From NCBI GenBank assembly GCA_035461905.1, contig DATHUV010000139.1:1-28835 (forward strand): DNA of 28,835 bases, given 5' to 3'. The notes under the pieces are model-generated. The model was not told where the DNA came from, made no database searches, and was given only the letters and a program-made list of their open reading frames with translations. The stretch comes from SZUA-442 sp035461905. Lineage in GTDB: Bacteria > Actinomycetota > Acidimicrobiia > Spongiisociales > UBA5794. Made by a program: the position numbers and the translations under genes. Of this stretch, positions 7,709 through 15,477 are shown piece after piece (position 1 is the first letter of the stretch; the number at the start of each line of letters is the position of its first letter).

Positions 7709-8743
7709 ATGCGACTCGGACTGAACATCGGCTTGTACGGAACGGCGATCGCGGACAACTTCGCGCTCATCGACATGGTGGAGGACCTCGGATACGACAG
7801 TGTCTGGTGTGCGGAGGCCTACGGCTCGGACGCCCTCACCCCCCTCGCGTGGATCGCGGCACGCACCCAACGCCTGCGTGTCGGAACCGCGGTGTTCCAG
7901 ATTCCGGCGCGAACCCCCGCAATGACGGCCATGACGGCGGCGACCATCGACGTGATGTCGAACGGCAGGTTTGTGCTCGGCCTCGGCGTATCCGGGCCGC
8001 AAGTGGTCGAGGGTTGGCACGGTCGTGCGTTCGGGAAGCCCCTCACCGTCACACGCGAGTACGTCGAGATCGTGCGGCGAATCCTCGCTCGCCGGGAACC
8101 CGTCGAGTTCGACGGTGAGTACTACCAACTCCCCTACCGCGGCGAGGATGCAACGGGCCTCGGAAAGCCACTCAAGAGCATGATCGCACCGAGGAACCCG
8201 CACCTGCCCATCTACCTCGCTGCCATAGGGCCCCGCAACGTCTCGCTCGCAGCCGAGATCGCCGACGGATGGCTGCCGATCTTCTTCTCACCCGAGCGGA
8301 CAACCTCCCAGTACCAGCCTCTGCTCGACGAGGGTTTCGCACGGTCAGGCGATCCGACGAAGGCCGAGCGCTTCGACATCGCGCCGACGGTCAGCGCCCT
8401 CGTGGCCGACGACATCGACGCCGCACGCCTCCAGATGAAGCCACAGCTCGCCCTCTACATCGGGGGTATGGGAGCGAAGGGGACCAACTTTTACAACGAC
8501 CTCGCGTCCCGCTACGGCTACGAACGGGAGGCCGAGGAGATCCAGGACCTGTACCTGGAGGGAAAGCGAATGGAGGCGACCATGCTCGTTCCTGACGCCC
8601 TCGTCGACGAAGTATGCCTCGTCGGGCCGGAGGGCGCCGTGCGTGACAGGCTCGATGCATGGAAGGAAGCGGGAGTCGGAACCCTGATCATCGGCACGTC
8701 CGATCCGCGCACCATCCGGTTCATCGCCGAGGCAGTGGTCTGA
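7709..8743 (+). CDS. LLM-class (luciferase-like) oxidoreductase, probably F420-dependent
   Basis: A 344-aa TIM-barrel oxidoreductase of the bacterial luciferase-like superfamily. What is seen: the N-terminal MRLGLNIGLYG strand, YDSVWCAEAYGSDALTPLAWIAARTQRLRVGT (the usual cofactor/substrate barrel region), TAATIDVMSNGRFVLGLGVSGPQVVEGWHG, and the helix TREYVEIVRRIL. These are typical of actinobacterial F420-dependent members; FMN use is possible and cannot be separated by eye. The substrate is unknown. ATG at 7709 is preferred because the conserved barrel strand starts there and a TANNNT element precedes it by 7 nt. Its stop abuts the stop of the convergent histidine kinase gene with no gap. 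Confidence 0.87.
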   Translation: MRLGLNIGLYGTAIADNFALIDMVEDLGYDSVWCAEAYGSDALTPLAWIAARTQRLRVGTAVFQIPARTPAMTAMTAATIDVMSNGRFVLGLGVSGPQVVEGWHGRAFGKPLTVTREYVEIVRRILARREPVEFDGEYYQLPYRGEDATGLGKPLKSMIAPRNPHLPIYLAAIGPRNVSLAAEIADGWLPIFFSPERTTSQYQPLLDEGFARSGDPTKAERFDIAPTVSALVADDIDAARLQMKPQLALYIGGMGAKGTNFYNDLASRYGYEREAEEIQDLYLEGKRMEATMLVPDALVDEVCLVGPEGAVRDRLDAWKEAGVGTLIIGTSDPRTIRFIAEAVV

Positions 8744-11005
8744 TCACGAGTCGGCCTTCGGGAGCGGGACCTCGAAGCGGAACGTACATCCCGGGCCATC
8801 GACGTAGCTGAGCTCGCCGCCCATCAGGTGGGCAAGTCTGCGAGACAACGACAGGCCGAGGCCGACCGAGGATCTGAGCTGCGTTGCCGAGCGAGATCGG
8901 CCATATGCCTCGAACACCCTGGCCCTGTCCTCCTCCGGCACGCCCGCCCCATCATCGTGGATGTCGATCCAGGCCATCGTGTCCGAGCAACCGAAGGTGG
9001 CGGTGACGTTGCGTCCGCCGTACCGGAAGGCATTCGTCAGGAGGTTTCGGATGACCTGACGCACGCGAACCGGATCAGCGAGTGCGACCGGCGCAGCATC
9101 GGCGACCTTCACGGTGTGCGTGTCAGGAATCGAGAGTCGGTCGACCACGGTCCGCGTCATGAGGGCAAGGTCGATTGACTCGGGGAACACCGGAAGTGCC
9201 CCGTCATCGGATCGAGCTGCCACGAGGAGGTCCTCGACGAGGTCGGCCATCTCCGAGCTCTCGGTCGCAATCACCGCGAGCAGCTCGTCGCGTTCCTCAT
9301 CGCCGAGCCGATCACCAGCGGTCCGCAGTTCCTCGGCGAGACCCCCTACGACCGTCAACGGCGACCGCAGTTCGTGGCTGACCGAAGCGATGAGCTGGTC
9401 CTTGGATGCGAGGGAGGCCTCCAGGCGTGCGCGGTTCTGTGCTCTCTCGTGGAACGCCCCGATGATGTCGGCGAACGTCCTCAGGAACGCCTCATCCCTG
9501 TTCCTCCACACGTGGTCGCCTCCGCTCACGACGAATCCGACGGATCCGTGCCACGCACCCGCAACCTCGACACCTGCGATCAACTCGGACACGTCGTGAC
9601 GCGCCCTTCGCTTCGTCATCTCACCGCGTTGAAGCGCACTCTGGACGTCTGGCTGGTCCGCATATCGCCACGAGGTGTCGACGGCGTAGCGGGCCAACGA
9701 TCCGGGGGATAGCCAGGCGCCGACCACGACCGCCTGGGGTGTTCCGTCGGGACCGACCACGGTCTCGGTGACGAAGAGCTCATCCACGCCTGCGGCTGAG
9801 CCCACCGCGACGAGGGCGGGTTGAAGGTCGATCGCATGCTCACCGAGGAGGGCCTGGGATGCCCTTGCGATTGCCTCCTCGTATCTCAGGCGCCCATCGA
9901 GGCTGCCTATCAGGGAGTCGCGAACCCGAGCGTCCTCTATGCGCTGCCAGAACGCGGCCGTGAGATCTGCCATCGTTCGCAGGAGCGCGAGATCGTCCGT
10001 TCGCCACAGCCGATCGGGGTCACGGTCGGCGGCACCGATGACACCGATCCACTCGTCGCGGAGCGTGATCGGGACATTGACCTCGACGTGGAGGCCTCCG
10101 TCGCCGCCCCTGTCAGCGGCCGTCCCTCGCGCCTCCTCGACACGGTAGAAGAACGGCGCACCTCCCTCGAGATGTGACCGGGCGCCCGGCATCGCGGACC
10201 ACGGGACCTTTGACCGCACGTCGAGCGACGGGTGGACCGTCGCTGGATCCGCTGATCGCTCGACCACGACAGCAGCGAGACCGAGGGTGGGATCCTCGAC
10301 GTTCCGTTCGACGAACACGGCGGACACGTCCATCGCCTCGCGGATCGCATCGAGGGCGGACCCGAGTGCCCTGGCATCGTCCTCTGCCACCAGTGCCTTG
10401 GAGGCGAGCGCAACGGCGTCGGCGATCTCGATCCTGCGGCCGACGGTCACTCCCCCAAGCGTTCTGGCGAGTGCGTACTCGCGGGCCATCGCGATCGTCA
10501 GGAGCCCGAACACGGTGACGGTGATCACACCCGAGACCGCCGATCTGACGTAGATGTCCGATGTCGTGTCCGTGAAGAGGGATGCGATCGATGCCACGAT
10601 GCCAACGGCCACCGCGTACGCCCCGATCCGCCAGGCACTCCTCGTCGTTCCGAGGACGGTCGTCACGAGGACGAAGTACGCGACGACCACCCCCACCGCG
10701 GCTGCGGGAACGGTGGCAATGACGAGGCCGACGCCGGTGAGCGAGATGTCGGCGACGAGGGTCGGCCCGACCCGCGATCTGCCGGACGACAGGGCGATCG
10801 ATGCATCGACTGCGATTCCCGCCCCCAGTGCGACGATGATGGCGAGGACCGGCCATTCGAGGATCACCGCGCTGAATGCGGCAAGCGACAGGGTGACGAT
10901 GCCTGCGATTCGTCGAAGCCCGTGCCAACGCGTCAGTACCGCTGCGTGCTCTGGCAGCGGGGTCGCATCGGATTCGACATGGGCACGCGGGAGCGTTGCA
11001 GTCAC
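8744..11005 (-). CDS. Membrane sensor histidine kinase with two GAF-like domains
   Basis: A 753-aa sensor kinase in the cytoplasmic membrane. Order: five or so hydrophobic segments (about 33-178), a GAF-like domain (about 190-355), a second GAF-like domain (about 375-525), a HisKA helix pair with the phospho-acceptor motif SVSHELRSPLTVVGG (His544), and a HATPase_c domain with NLLTNAFRYGG (654-664), DDGAGVPEED (684-693) and SVGLGLSLSRRL (713-724). The two GAF parts begin with related text (IADAVALASKALVAED and EEAIARASQALLGE), suggesting internal duplication. It starts with GTG at 11005; no clear Shine-Dalgarno is seen. No response regulator is adjacent, so it is an orphan kinase here. The signal is unknown. 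Confidence 0.93.
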   Translation of the reverse strand: MTATLPRAHVESDATPLPEHAAVLTRWHGLRRIAGIVTLSLAAFSAVILEWPVLAIIVALGAGIAVDASIALSSGRSRVGPTLVADISLTGVGLVIATVPAAAVGVVVAYFVLVTTVLGTTRSAWRIGAYAVAVGIVASIASLFTDTTSDIYVRSAVSGVITVTVFGLLTIAMAREYALARTLGGVTVGRRIEIADAVALASKALVAEDDARALGSALDAIREAMDVSAVFVERNVEDPTLGLAAVVVERSADPATVHPSLDVRSKVPWSAMPGARSHLEGGAPFFYRVEEARGTAADRGGDGGLHVEVNVPITLRDEWIGVIGAADRDPDRLWRTDDLALLRTMADLTAAFWQRIEDARVRDSLIGSLDGRLRYEEAIARASQALLGEHAIDLQPALVAVGSAAGVDELFVTETVVGPDGTPQAVVVGAWLSPGSLARYAVDTSWRYADQPDVQSALQRGEMTKRRARHDVSELIAGVEVAGAWHGSVGFVVSGGDHVWRNRDEAFLRTFADIIGAFHERAQNRARLEASLASKDQLIASVSHELRSPLTVVGGLAEELRTAGDRLGDEERDELLAVIATESSEMADLVEDLLVAARSDDGALPVFPESIDLALMTRTVVDRLSIPDTHTVKVADAAPVALADPVRVRQVIRNLLTNAFRYGGRNVTATFGCSDTMAWIDIHDDGAGVPEEDRARVFEAYGRSRSATQLRSSVGLGLSLSRRLAHLMGGELSYVDGPGCTFRFEVPLPKADS

Positions 11006-11144
11006 GGATCCCCAACGGGTCGCTCGGTCGTCTATCGGGCGATCAGGCCTCGGCGTTTAGTAGTTCCACAACGACAGGGCGATGAACCAAGACAGCCACC
11101 GGCAACCCTGTACCGTCCAACCGTCCAGCCCTGCTCGTGAGCGG

Positions 11145-11150
11145 TAGATT
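11145..11150 (+). promoter_or_regulatory. Putative leaderless -10 element for the Asp-box membrane protein gene
   Basis: TAGATT lies 6 nt before the ATG at 11157. The upstream 150-nt divergent gap also holds a short direct repeat (CCGTCCA at 11114-11120 region, twice). No Shine-Dalgarno is seen. Confidence 0.5.
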
Positions 11151-11156
11151 GGGCTC

Positions 11157-12350
11157 ATGCCCGAGAGTGACGAGACCTTCGACGATCTGGACGAGCTCAA
11201 CGCTGCGATCGAGCGTCGCGTGACCCGACTCATGGACCTTGCGGGTCCGGATGTTCCCCGCGACCGGACTGTGCTCGAGGGAACCGCCGCCGAGTCGATG
11301 GTCGCCGTCGATGCGGACGGGCATCTATGGCGAGCCGTCCCCGGCAGACCCGGGATGTACAGGTACTCCCGCGATCGGGGCACGACGTGGACGTTCTCTG
11401 ATGCGGCCCGCTTCCCCTCGCGACCTGCGCTCTCGCTCCGCTACGCCGACATCGGCACATCCCGCATCCTTGCCCTCGTCGTTCGGTTCCTCGAGCCGAT
11501 CGCGTACATCGCAGCTGCTGCGATCGGTATCGGACTGTGGGCACTCCTCGGTGACCTGCTCGGATCGTTGCCTGCTCCTGCCACCGTGGCTGCGCTCGGG
11601 ATCTCCGCCGTTGCGTTGGGGGCTGGTGCCTATGTGCTGCCCGGCGACCGATTTCGTGAGGTGCACCGCCTCACGGTCGTCATGTACGTGGCCGCAGTCG
11701 CCGTGGCGGCGTGGACCGTGTACGTGGCAACCGGATGGCTCGTGAGCGACGACCTCGCCACGCGGTCCGCCCTGTCATTCGCCACAGTGTTCGCCGTGGC
11801 GTTTCCGACCTATCTACGACAGCGCGACCTGCCGTCGTACGCCATGACGGCGGTTGGCGCCGTGGGCACCGCATGGTCCGTCGGTGCCATGACGGGACGG
11901 CTGGTCGCGTCGATCCTCGGGATCCTCACGGGCGTCGCGGTCGTCTACCTCGTCGCAGGCTCGACAGCATCCGGGTCACGGCGCCTGTGGGCCTACGTTT
12001 GTGCATCGATCCTGACGTGGAGCGCCATCTCGGTGGCTCTCGGACTCGAGGAGGGCGAACGGTTCGTGGTGGTCGCTGCCGCTTTCGTCGTTGCAGGCGT
12101 CTCCTACCTCCCCGTCCGCAGCGATACGGGTGACCTACGCATCTTCGTGATCGGAAACTTCGTCGCCGCAGGCCTTCTGGGCCTCACCCTCGCCTCGTGG
12201 CTCCCATTCAGGAGGTTGTTCGAAGCCGTGCCCGTCCCCGTGCTGCTCGTCGTGGGCGGCACCGCTGCATTGGTCGCGCTCGTTGCCGTCGTCCGTACGG
12301 CAATTCGACGTATCGACGCAGGAACCGATGGATCAGGTGGTGCCGACTAG
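11157..12350 (+). CDS. Polytopic membrane protein with an N-terminal cytosolic Asp-box segment, unknown function
   Basis: A 397-aa protein that I do not recognise. Residues 1-110 are soluble: an acidic helical start, then a beta-rich part (SMVAVDADGHLWRAVPG, MYRYSRDRGTTWTFSD). Within it Ser71, Asp73, Gly75, Thr77 and Trp78 fit the Asp-box (BNR) signature S-x-D-x-G-x-T-W exactly, but only once. Residues about 113-380 hold roughly ten hydrophobic segments with short loops, and the tail is GTDGSGGAD. Single Asp-boxes can be chance, while propellers need several copies, so a sialidase-like role is not claimed. The N-terminus lacks a signal peptide. It starts at ATG 11157 under a leaderless-type promoter and its TAG overlaps the convergent NYN gene by 4 nt (CTAG). 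Confidence 0.8.
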   Translation: MPESDETFDDLDELNAAIERRVTRLMDLAGPDVPRDRTVLEGTAAESMVAVDADGHLWRAVPGRPGMYRYSRDRGTTWTFSDAARFPSRPALSLRYADIGTSRILALVVRFLEPIAYIAAAAIGIGLWALLGDLLGSLPAPATVAALGISAVALGAGAYVLPGDRFREVHRLTVVMYVAAVAVAAWTVYVATGWLVSDDLATRSALSFATVFAVAFPTYLRQRDLPSYAMTAVGAVGTAWSVGAMTGRLVASILGILTGVAVVYLVAGSTASGSRRLWAYVCASILTWSAISVALGLEEGERFVVVAAAFVVAGVSYLPVRSDTGDLRIFVIGNFVAAGLLGLTLASWLPFRRLFEAVPVPVLLVVGGTAALVALVAVVRTAIRRIDAGTDGSGGAD

Positions 12351-13630
12351 CGGCGCCACCAAGAGGCAACGGCGTCCGACCACAGAGCCACGGCACCGAG
12401 AACCCCACACCGGTCCCTCAACTCACGGTCGTTGGTGACGACGACGCACCGCCCGGGTGTGTTCCTGACCAGGTCGACGATCTCCTCATCGGCAGACCTG
12501 TCCTGAGCGAAGACGACCTCGACGCCAAGGTCGGTTCGAACGGCCTGGCGTCCATCGACGCCGACCGCATCGAACAACACGATGACCCTGGCGGACGACG
12601 ACCGCGCGAGACCTGTGGCAACGTTCCCGACGATCGCACGTCCCTCGGACGTGGCGAACTGCTCTACGCCGAGCACCCCTGCGAGGTTGTAGCCGTCGAG
12701 GACGATCACATCGACGCCGGCCGCGAGGACGGCAGTCACCGCCTGTGCCGTGTCGGGGGCGATCCCGCCGGGAAGCGTGAACGGTCCCTCGGGATCTGGC
12801 GTGACAGTGACGTCGACGGCGGGCCGGTACGGGCGGACCGCCCGCTCCAGGGCGTCGAGGTGCCTGCCGATCGTCGTCGCGTCAGTGCCCGGATTGGGGA
12901 GTGGGCCCTGCCTGATCGGGTCAAGTGGTCCTCGACCGCCATCGATCCGCTTCCGTGCTCTCTCCGTGAGGCGCTCGACAGTGCGCCGGAGTTCACCGAC
13001 CTCGACGACCAGACGATCCCTCTCCGCTTCGGTGTGCCTGTGTTCTGTTGCCTCCGCCTCCGCCATGCGGCGTGAGGTGGCTGCCGAGTCCGTGTTGTTC
13101 GAGCGTGCGACGCGATTGGCCTCTTTCAGTGCGGCGATGTCAGCGCGTGCCTTGTCGCGCGCCGCACCCGTCCTCGACTTGGCCTCCGCGAGCTTTCGCT
13201 CGAGTTCATGCACGCGTTCGGTGAGGGTGCCTACCCGTGCGCGTTCCGTCTCGAGGAGGCTGCCGGCCGCCATCGCCTCGAGGATGGGTGCTGCCCGCTC
13301 GGGATCCTCGAGGAACAGCTCGGACACGGCGTCGCCTCCTCCAACCGCGTTCCACCGCCCCGCGACTGCCATGCGAAACGCCTCATCGACGATGAGCGCA
13401 TCCACGAGCGCCCTCTCGAGGGGCGGAGGGAGCGAACGCGCAGAGCTTGCAGCAACCTTGCGGAGCCGCATCGGCACGTCGTCCGAGTCCCGATCCGCAA
13501 GCTCTTCACGAGCAGCGGCGACCACCGATCGGAGCATCCGCCTCGCATCGCGACCCAGTGTCACTGGCTCGCTCGGCACGACGTCCACCCTCTCGATTTG
13601 ACCTTCTTCGCCACGGTGCCATACTCCCAC
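12347..13630 (-). CDS. NYN (PIN-like) domain protein with long coiled coil, putative RNase
   Basis: A 427-aa protein. Residues about 25-125 are helical, about 125-228 are strongly coiled-coil (ERVHELERKLAEAKSR, then TEAERDRLVVEVGELRR), and 300-427 form a NYN/YacP-type nuclease domain. The acidic metal-site motifs are VIVLDGYN (308-315), VLFDAVG (351-357), RSADEEIVDLV (378-388) and VVTNDRELRDR (397-407), the classic PIN-like pattern. It is probably an RNA-binding or cleaving protein; the substrate is unknown. The start is uncertain. GTG at 13630 has no Shine-Dalgarno and its first codons overlap the ilv promoter on the other strand; GTG at 13579 with GAGAGG upstream is a credible alternative giving about 410 aa. 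Its stop overlaps the neighbour's stop as CTAG. Confidence 0.87.
   Translation of the reverse strand: MGVWHRGEEGQIERVDVVPSEPVTLGRDARRMLRSVVAAAREELADRDSDDVPMRLRKVAASSARSLPPPLERALVDALIVDEAFRMAVAGRWNAVGGGDAVSELFLEDPERAAPILEAMAAGSLLETERARVGTLTERVHELERKLAEAKSRTGAARDKARADIAALKEANRVARSNNTDSAATSRRMAEAEATEHRHTEAERDRLVVEVGELRRTVERLTERARKRIDGGRGPLDPIRQGPLPNPGTDATTIGRHLDALERAVRPYRPAVDVTVTPDPEGPFTLPGGIAPDTAQAVTAVLAAGVDVIVLDGYNLAGVLGVEQFATSEGRAIVGNVATGLARSSSARVIVLFDAVGVDGRQAVRTDLGVEVVFAQDRSADEEIVDLVRNTPGRCVVVTNDRELRDRCGVLGAVALWSDAVASWWRR
13598..13625 (+). promoter_or_regulatory. Candidate sigma-A promoter for the ilv-leu operon
   Basis: TTGACC (13598-13603), a 16-nt spacer, then CATACT (13620-13625), with TG two bases before the -10 (extended -10 form). 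Transcription would start at about 13632, giving a leader RNA of about 130 nt before ilvB. The promoter lies across the 5' end of the divergent NYN gene as annotated. Confidence 0.7.
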
Positions 13631-13658
13631 ACCTGCCGCGTACGTCGGCGATCAGGAC

Positions 13659-13694
13659 ATGAAACGACACTTCGTAGTAATCCTCCTCAGGTAG
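13659..13694 (+). CDS. Branched-chain amino-acid leader peptide of the ilv attenuator (11 aa)
   Basis: ATG at 13659 opens the peptide MKRHFVVILLR, stopping at TAG 13692-13694. Five of its eleven residues are Val, Val, Ile, Leu, Leu in one run, exactly the end products of the genes downstream. Both Val codons are GTA, which is scarce in the GC-rich neighbours and would make stalling sensitive to Val-tRNA charging. It lies between the candidate promoter and the terminator hairpin in front of ilvB. Known ilv leader peptides in enterobacteria and in Corynebacterium show the same design (established). The upstream GGA is a weak ribosome site. It is too short for ordinary gene finders. Confidence 0.85.
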   Translation: MKRHFVVILLR

Positions 13695-13717
13695 GCGCAT
13701 CACACAGCCGATGCGCC
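13694..13717 (+). promoter_or_regulatory. Leader hairpin between the leader peptide stop and the ilv terminator
   Basis: GGCGCAT (13694-13700), a 10-nt loop, then ATGCGCC (13711-13717) form a perfect 7-bp stem that starts in the last base of the leader-peptide stop codon. It is the natural candidate for the hairpin whose formation depends on ribosome position. I could not define a convincing antiterminator pairing by eye. Confidence 0.6.
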
Positions 13718-13718
13718 C

Positions 13719-13747
13719 AACCCTCCGTGCCCCGGAGGGTTTCGTTT
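13719..13747 (+). terminator. Intrinsic terminator of the ilv attenuator
   Basis: AACCCTCCG (13719-13727), loop TGCCC, CGGAGGGTT (13733-13741): a perfect 9-bp, GC-rich stem, then TCGTTT. It ends 14 nt before the ATG of ilvB, so a stop here would silence the whole operon. The T-tract is imperfect, as is usual in GC-rich bacteria. Confidence 0.78.
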
Positions 13748-13761
13748 ATCTGGAGCACGAC

Positions 13762-15477
13762 ATGACACAAACGCTCACTGGTTCGGAGATCCTCATTCGG
13801 TCCCTCGAGGCCGAGGACGTCGAGGTCATCTTCGGTGTACCGGGAGGAGCAATCCTCAAGGCATACGACACCCTCTTCGACAGTGGCATACGACACATCC
13901 TCGCTCGACACGAACAGGGCGCGGGGCACATGGCATCGGGGTATGCACATGCAACAGGCCGAATCGGCGTGACGTTCGCGACATCGGGACCCGGTGCGAC
14001 CAACCTCATCACACCCCTCGCCGACGCCTACATGGATTCGATACCGGTCGTGGCCATCACGGCCCAGGTGCCGTCGACGTCGATCGGCCTCGACGCATTC
14101 CAGGAAGCACACACATGGGGCATCTCGATGCCGGTCACCAAGCACAACCACCTCGTGACGAGGACCGAGGAGATCGCAGACGCCATACGTGAGGCGTTCC
14201 ACATCGCCGCATCGGGTCGCCCGGGGCCGGTTCTGGTCGACATCACCAAGGACGCGCTCGCAGGCGAGGCACCATGGAGGGGGCGGGGGCACGTGGACCT
14301 CCCCGGATACAAGCCGTCCGTGCAGGGACATCCGAGGCAGGTTGCCGCCGCAATCGACCTCATCGTCGCCTCGGAGCGCCCAGTCCTGTATGCAGGCGGA
14401 GGGATCATCCGTGCCGGAGCGAGCGACGCCCTCAGGGCGTTCGCAGAGCAACAGAACCTGCCGGTCGTCACCACGTTGATGGCGAGGGGCGCCATTCCGG
14501 ATTCCCACCACCTCACGCTGGGTATGTCAGGAATGCACGGTTCGTACACCGCGACGACCGCGATCCAGAAGTCCGACCTGCTCATCGCGATCGGCGCCCG
14601 GTTCGATGACAGGGTCACGGGGAATCCGGAGCTCTTCGCCCCCGATGCCAAGGTGATCCACGTCGATGTCGATCCGGCGGAGATCGGCAAGATTCGCGTT
14701 CCGGACGTGCCGATCGTCGGCGACGCCGCAGCGGTGCTCGACCAGCTGATCGACCGGGGAGCGCGAGCCCTTGCCGATGGCGAGGCACCCGAGCGTTCCG
14801 AGTGGTTCGACACCATCGCACGGTGGCAGCAAGATCACCCGCTCGCGTACGACCAGGATCCCGATGGCCCCATCCAGCAGCAGTACGTGATCGACCAGCT
14901 CGCCCGGCATGCGCCGCACGCCACTGTGGTTGCGGGCGTCGGTCAGCACCAGATGTGGGCTTCCCAGTTCTGGCCGTTCGAGCGCCCGAATACGTGGATC
15001 AATTCGGGTGGGCTCGGGACGATGGGCTTTGCCGTGCCGGCGGCCGTCGGGGCACAGGTGGGCATGCCGTCGTCGACCGTCATCGCCATCGACGGCGACG
15101 GATGCTTCCAGATGACGTTCCAGGAGCTCATCACCGCGGCGCTCGAGGGCGTTCCCGTGAAGATCGCCGTCATGAACAACGCGAACCTCGGCATGGTGCG
15201 CCAGTGGCAGCGACTGTTCTACGACGAGCGGTACAGCGGGTCGGTCCTGTCGTTCGACAACCCGAACATCGTGATGCTCGCCGAGGCGATGGGATGCGCA
15301 GGTTTCAGGGCTGAGCACCCCTCGGACGTGATCCCGACCATCGAGAAGGGCCTCGCCGTCGACGACCGCCCGGTCGTGATGGAGTTCGTCTGCGATCCCG
15401 ATGCCCTCGTCTTCCCGATGGTCGTGGCCGGCGGATCCAATGATGAGATCATCCTCCGTCTCGAGGACTTCACATGA
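13762..15477 (+). CDS. ilvB: Acetolactate synthase large (catalytic) subunit
   Basis: A 571-aa TPP/FAD enzyme that joins two pyruvates, or pyruvate and 2-oxobutyrate, to give the acetohydroxy acids for Val/Leu and Ile. What is seen: the catalytic Glu51 in LARHEQGAGHMASGYA, FATSGPGATN (72-81), QVPSTSIGLDAFQE (102-114), the central FAD-binding domain, and the TPP/Mg motif from GDG (445-447) to MNNANLGMV (471-479). ATG at 13762 is chosen because GGAG lies 6 nt upstream. A longer in-frame start at 13711 would place the attenuator terminator inside the coding sequence and lacks family homology. It is the first enzyme gene of the attenuated operon and overlaps ilvN by 4 nt (ATGA). Confidence 0.96.
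   Translation: MTQTLTGSEILIRSLEAEDVEVIFGVPGGAILKAYDTLFDSGIRHILARHEQGAGHMASGYAHATGRIGVTFATSGPGATNLITPLADAYMDSIPVVAITAQVPSTSIGLDAFQEAHTWGISMPVTKHNHLVTRTEEIADAIREAFHIAASGRPGPVLVDITKDALAGEAPWRGRGHVDLPGYKPSVQGHPRQVAAAIDLIVASERPVLYAGGGIIRAGASDALRAFAEQQNLPVVTTLMARGAIPDSHHLTLGMSGMHGSYTATTAIQKSDLLIAIGARFDDRVTGNPELFAPDAKVIHVDVDPAEIGKIRVPDVPIVGDAAAVLDQLIDRGARALADGEAPERSEWFDTIARWQQDHPLAYDQDPDGPIQQQYVIDQLARHAPHATVVAGVGQHQMWASQFWPFERPNTWINSGGLGTMGFAVPAAVGAQVGMPSSTVIAIDGDGCFQMTFQELITAALEGVPVKIAVMNNANLGMVRQWQRLFYDERYSGSVLSFDNPNIVMLAEAMGCAGFRAEHPSDVIPTIEKGLAVDDRPVVMEFVCDPDALVFPMVVAGGSNDEIILRLEDFT

Noticed and set aside
7711..7730. Mobile element or phage remnant anywhere in the window
   Set aside because: No transposase, integrase, terminal repeats or composition shift was seen; all genes are housekeeping or conserved accessory types with even codon use.
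11006..11156. Possible RNA gene in the 150-nt divergent gap
   Set aside because: Only a short CCGTCCA direct repeat and a -10-like hexamer are visible; no stable stem or cloverleaf.
13711..13761. Upstream ATG giving a 588-aa IlvB
   Set aside because: The extra 17 residues are encoded by the attenuator terminator stem. ATG at 13762 has a proper GGAG and starts where IlvB homology starts.
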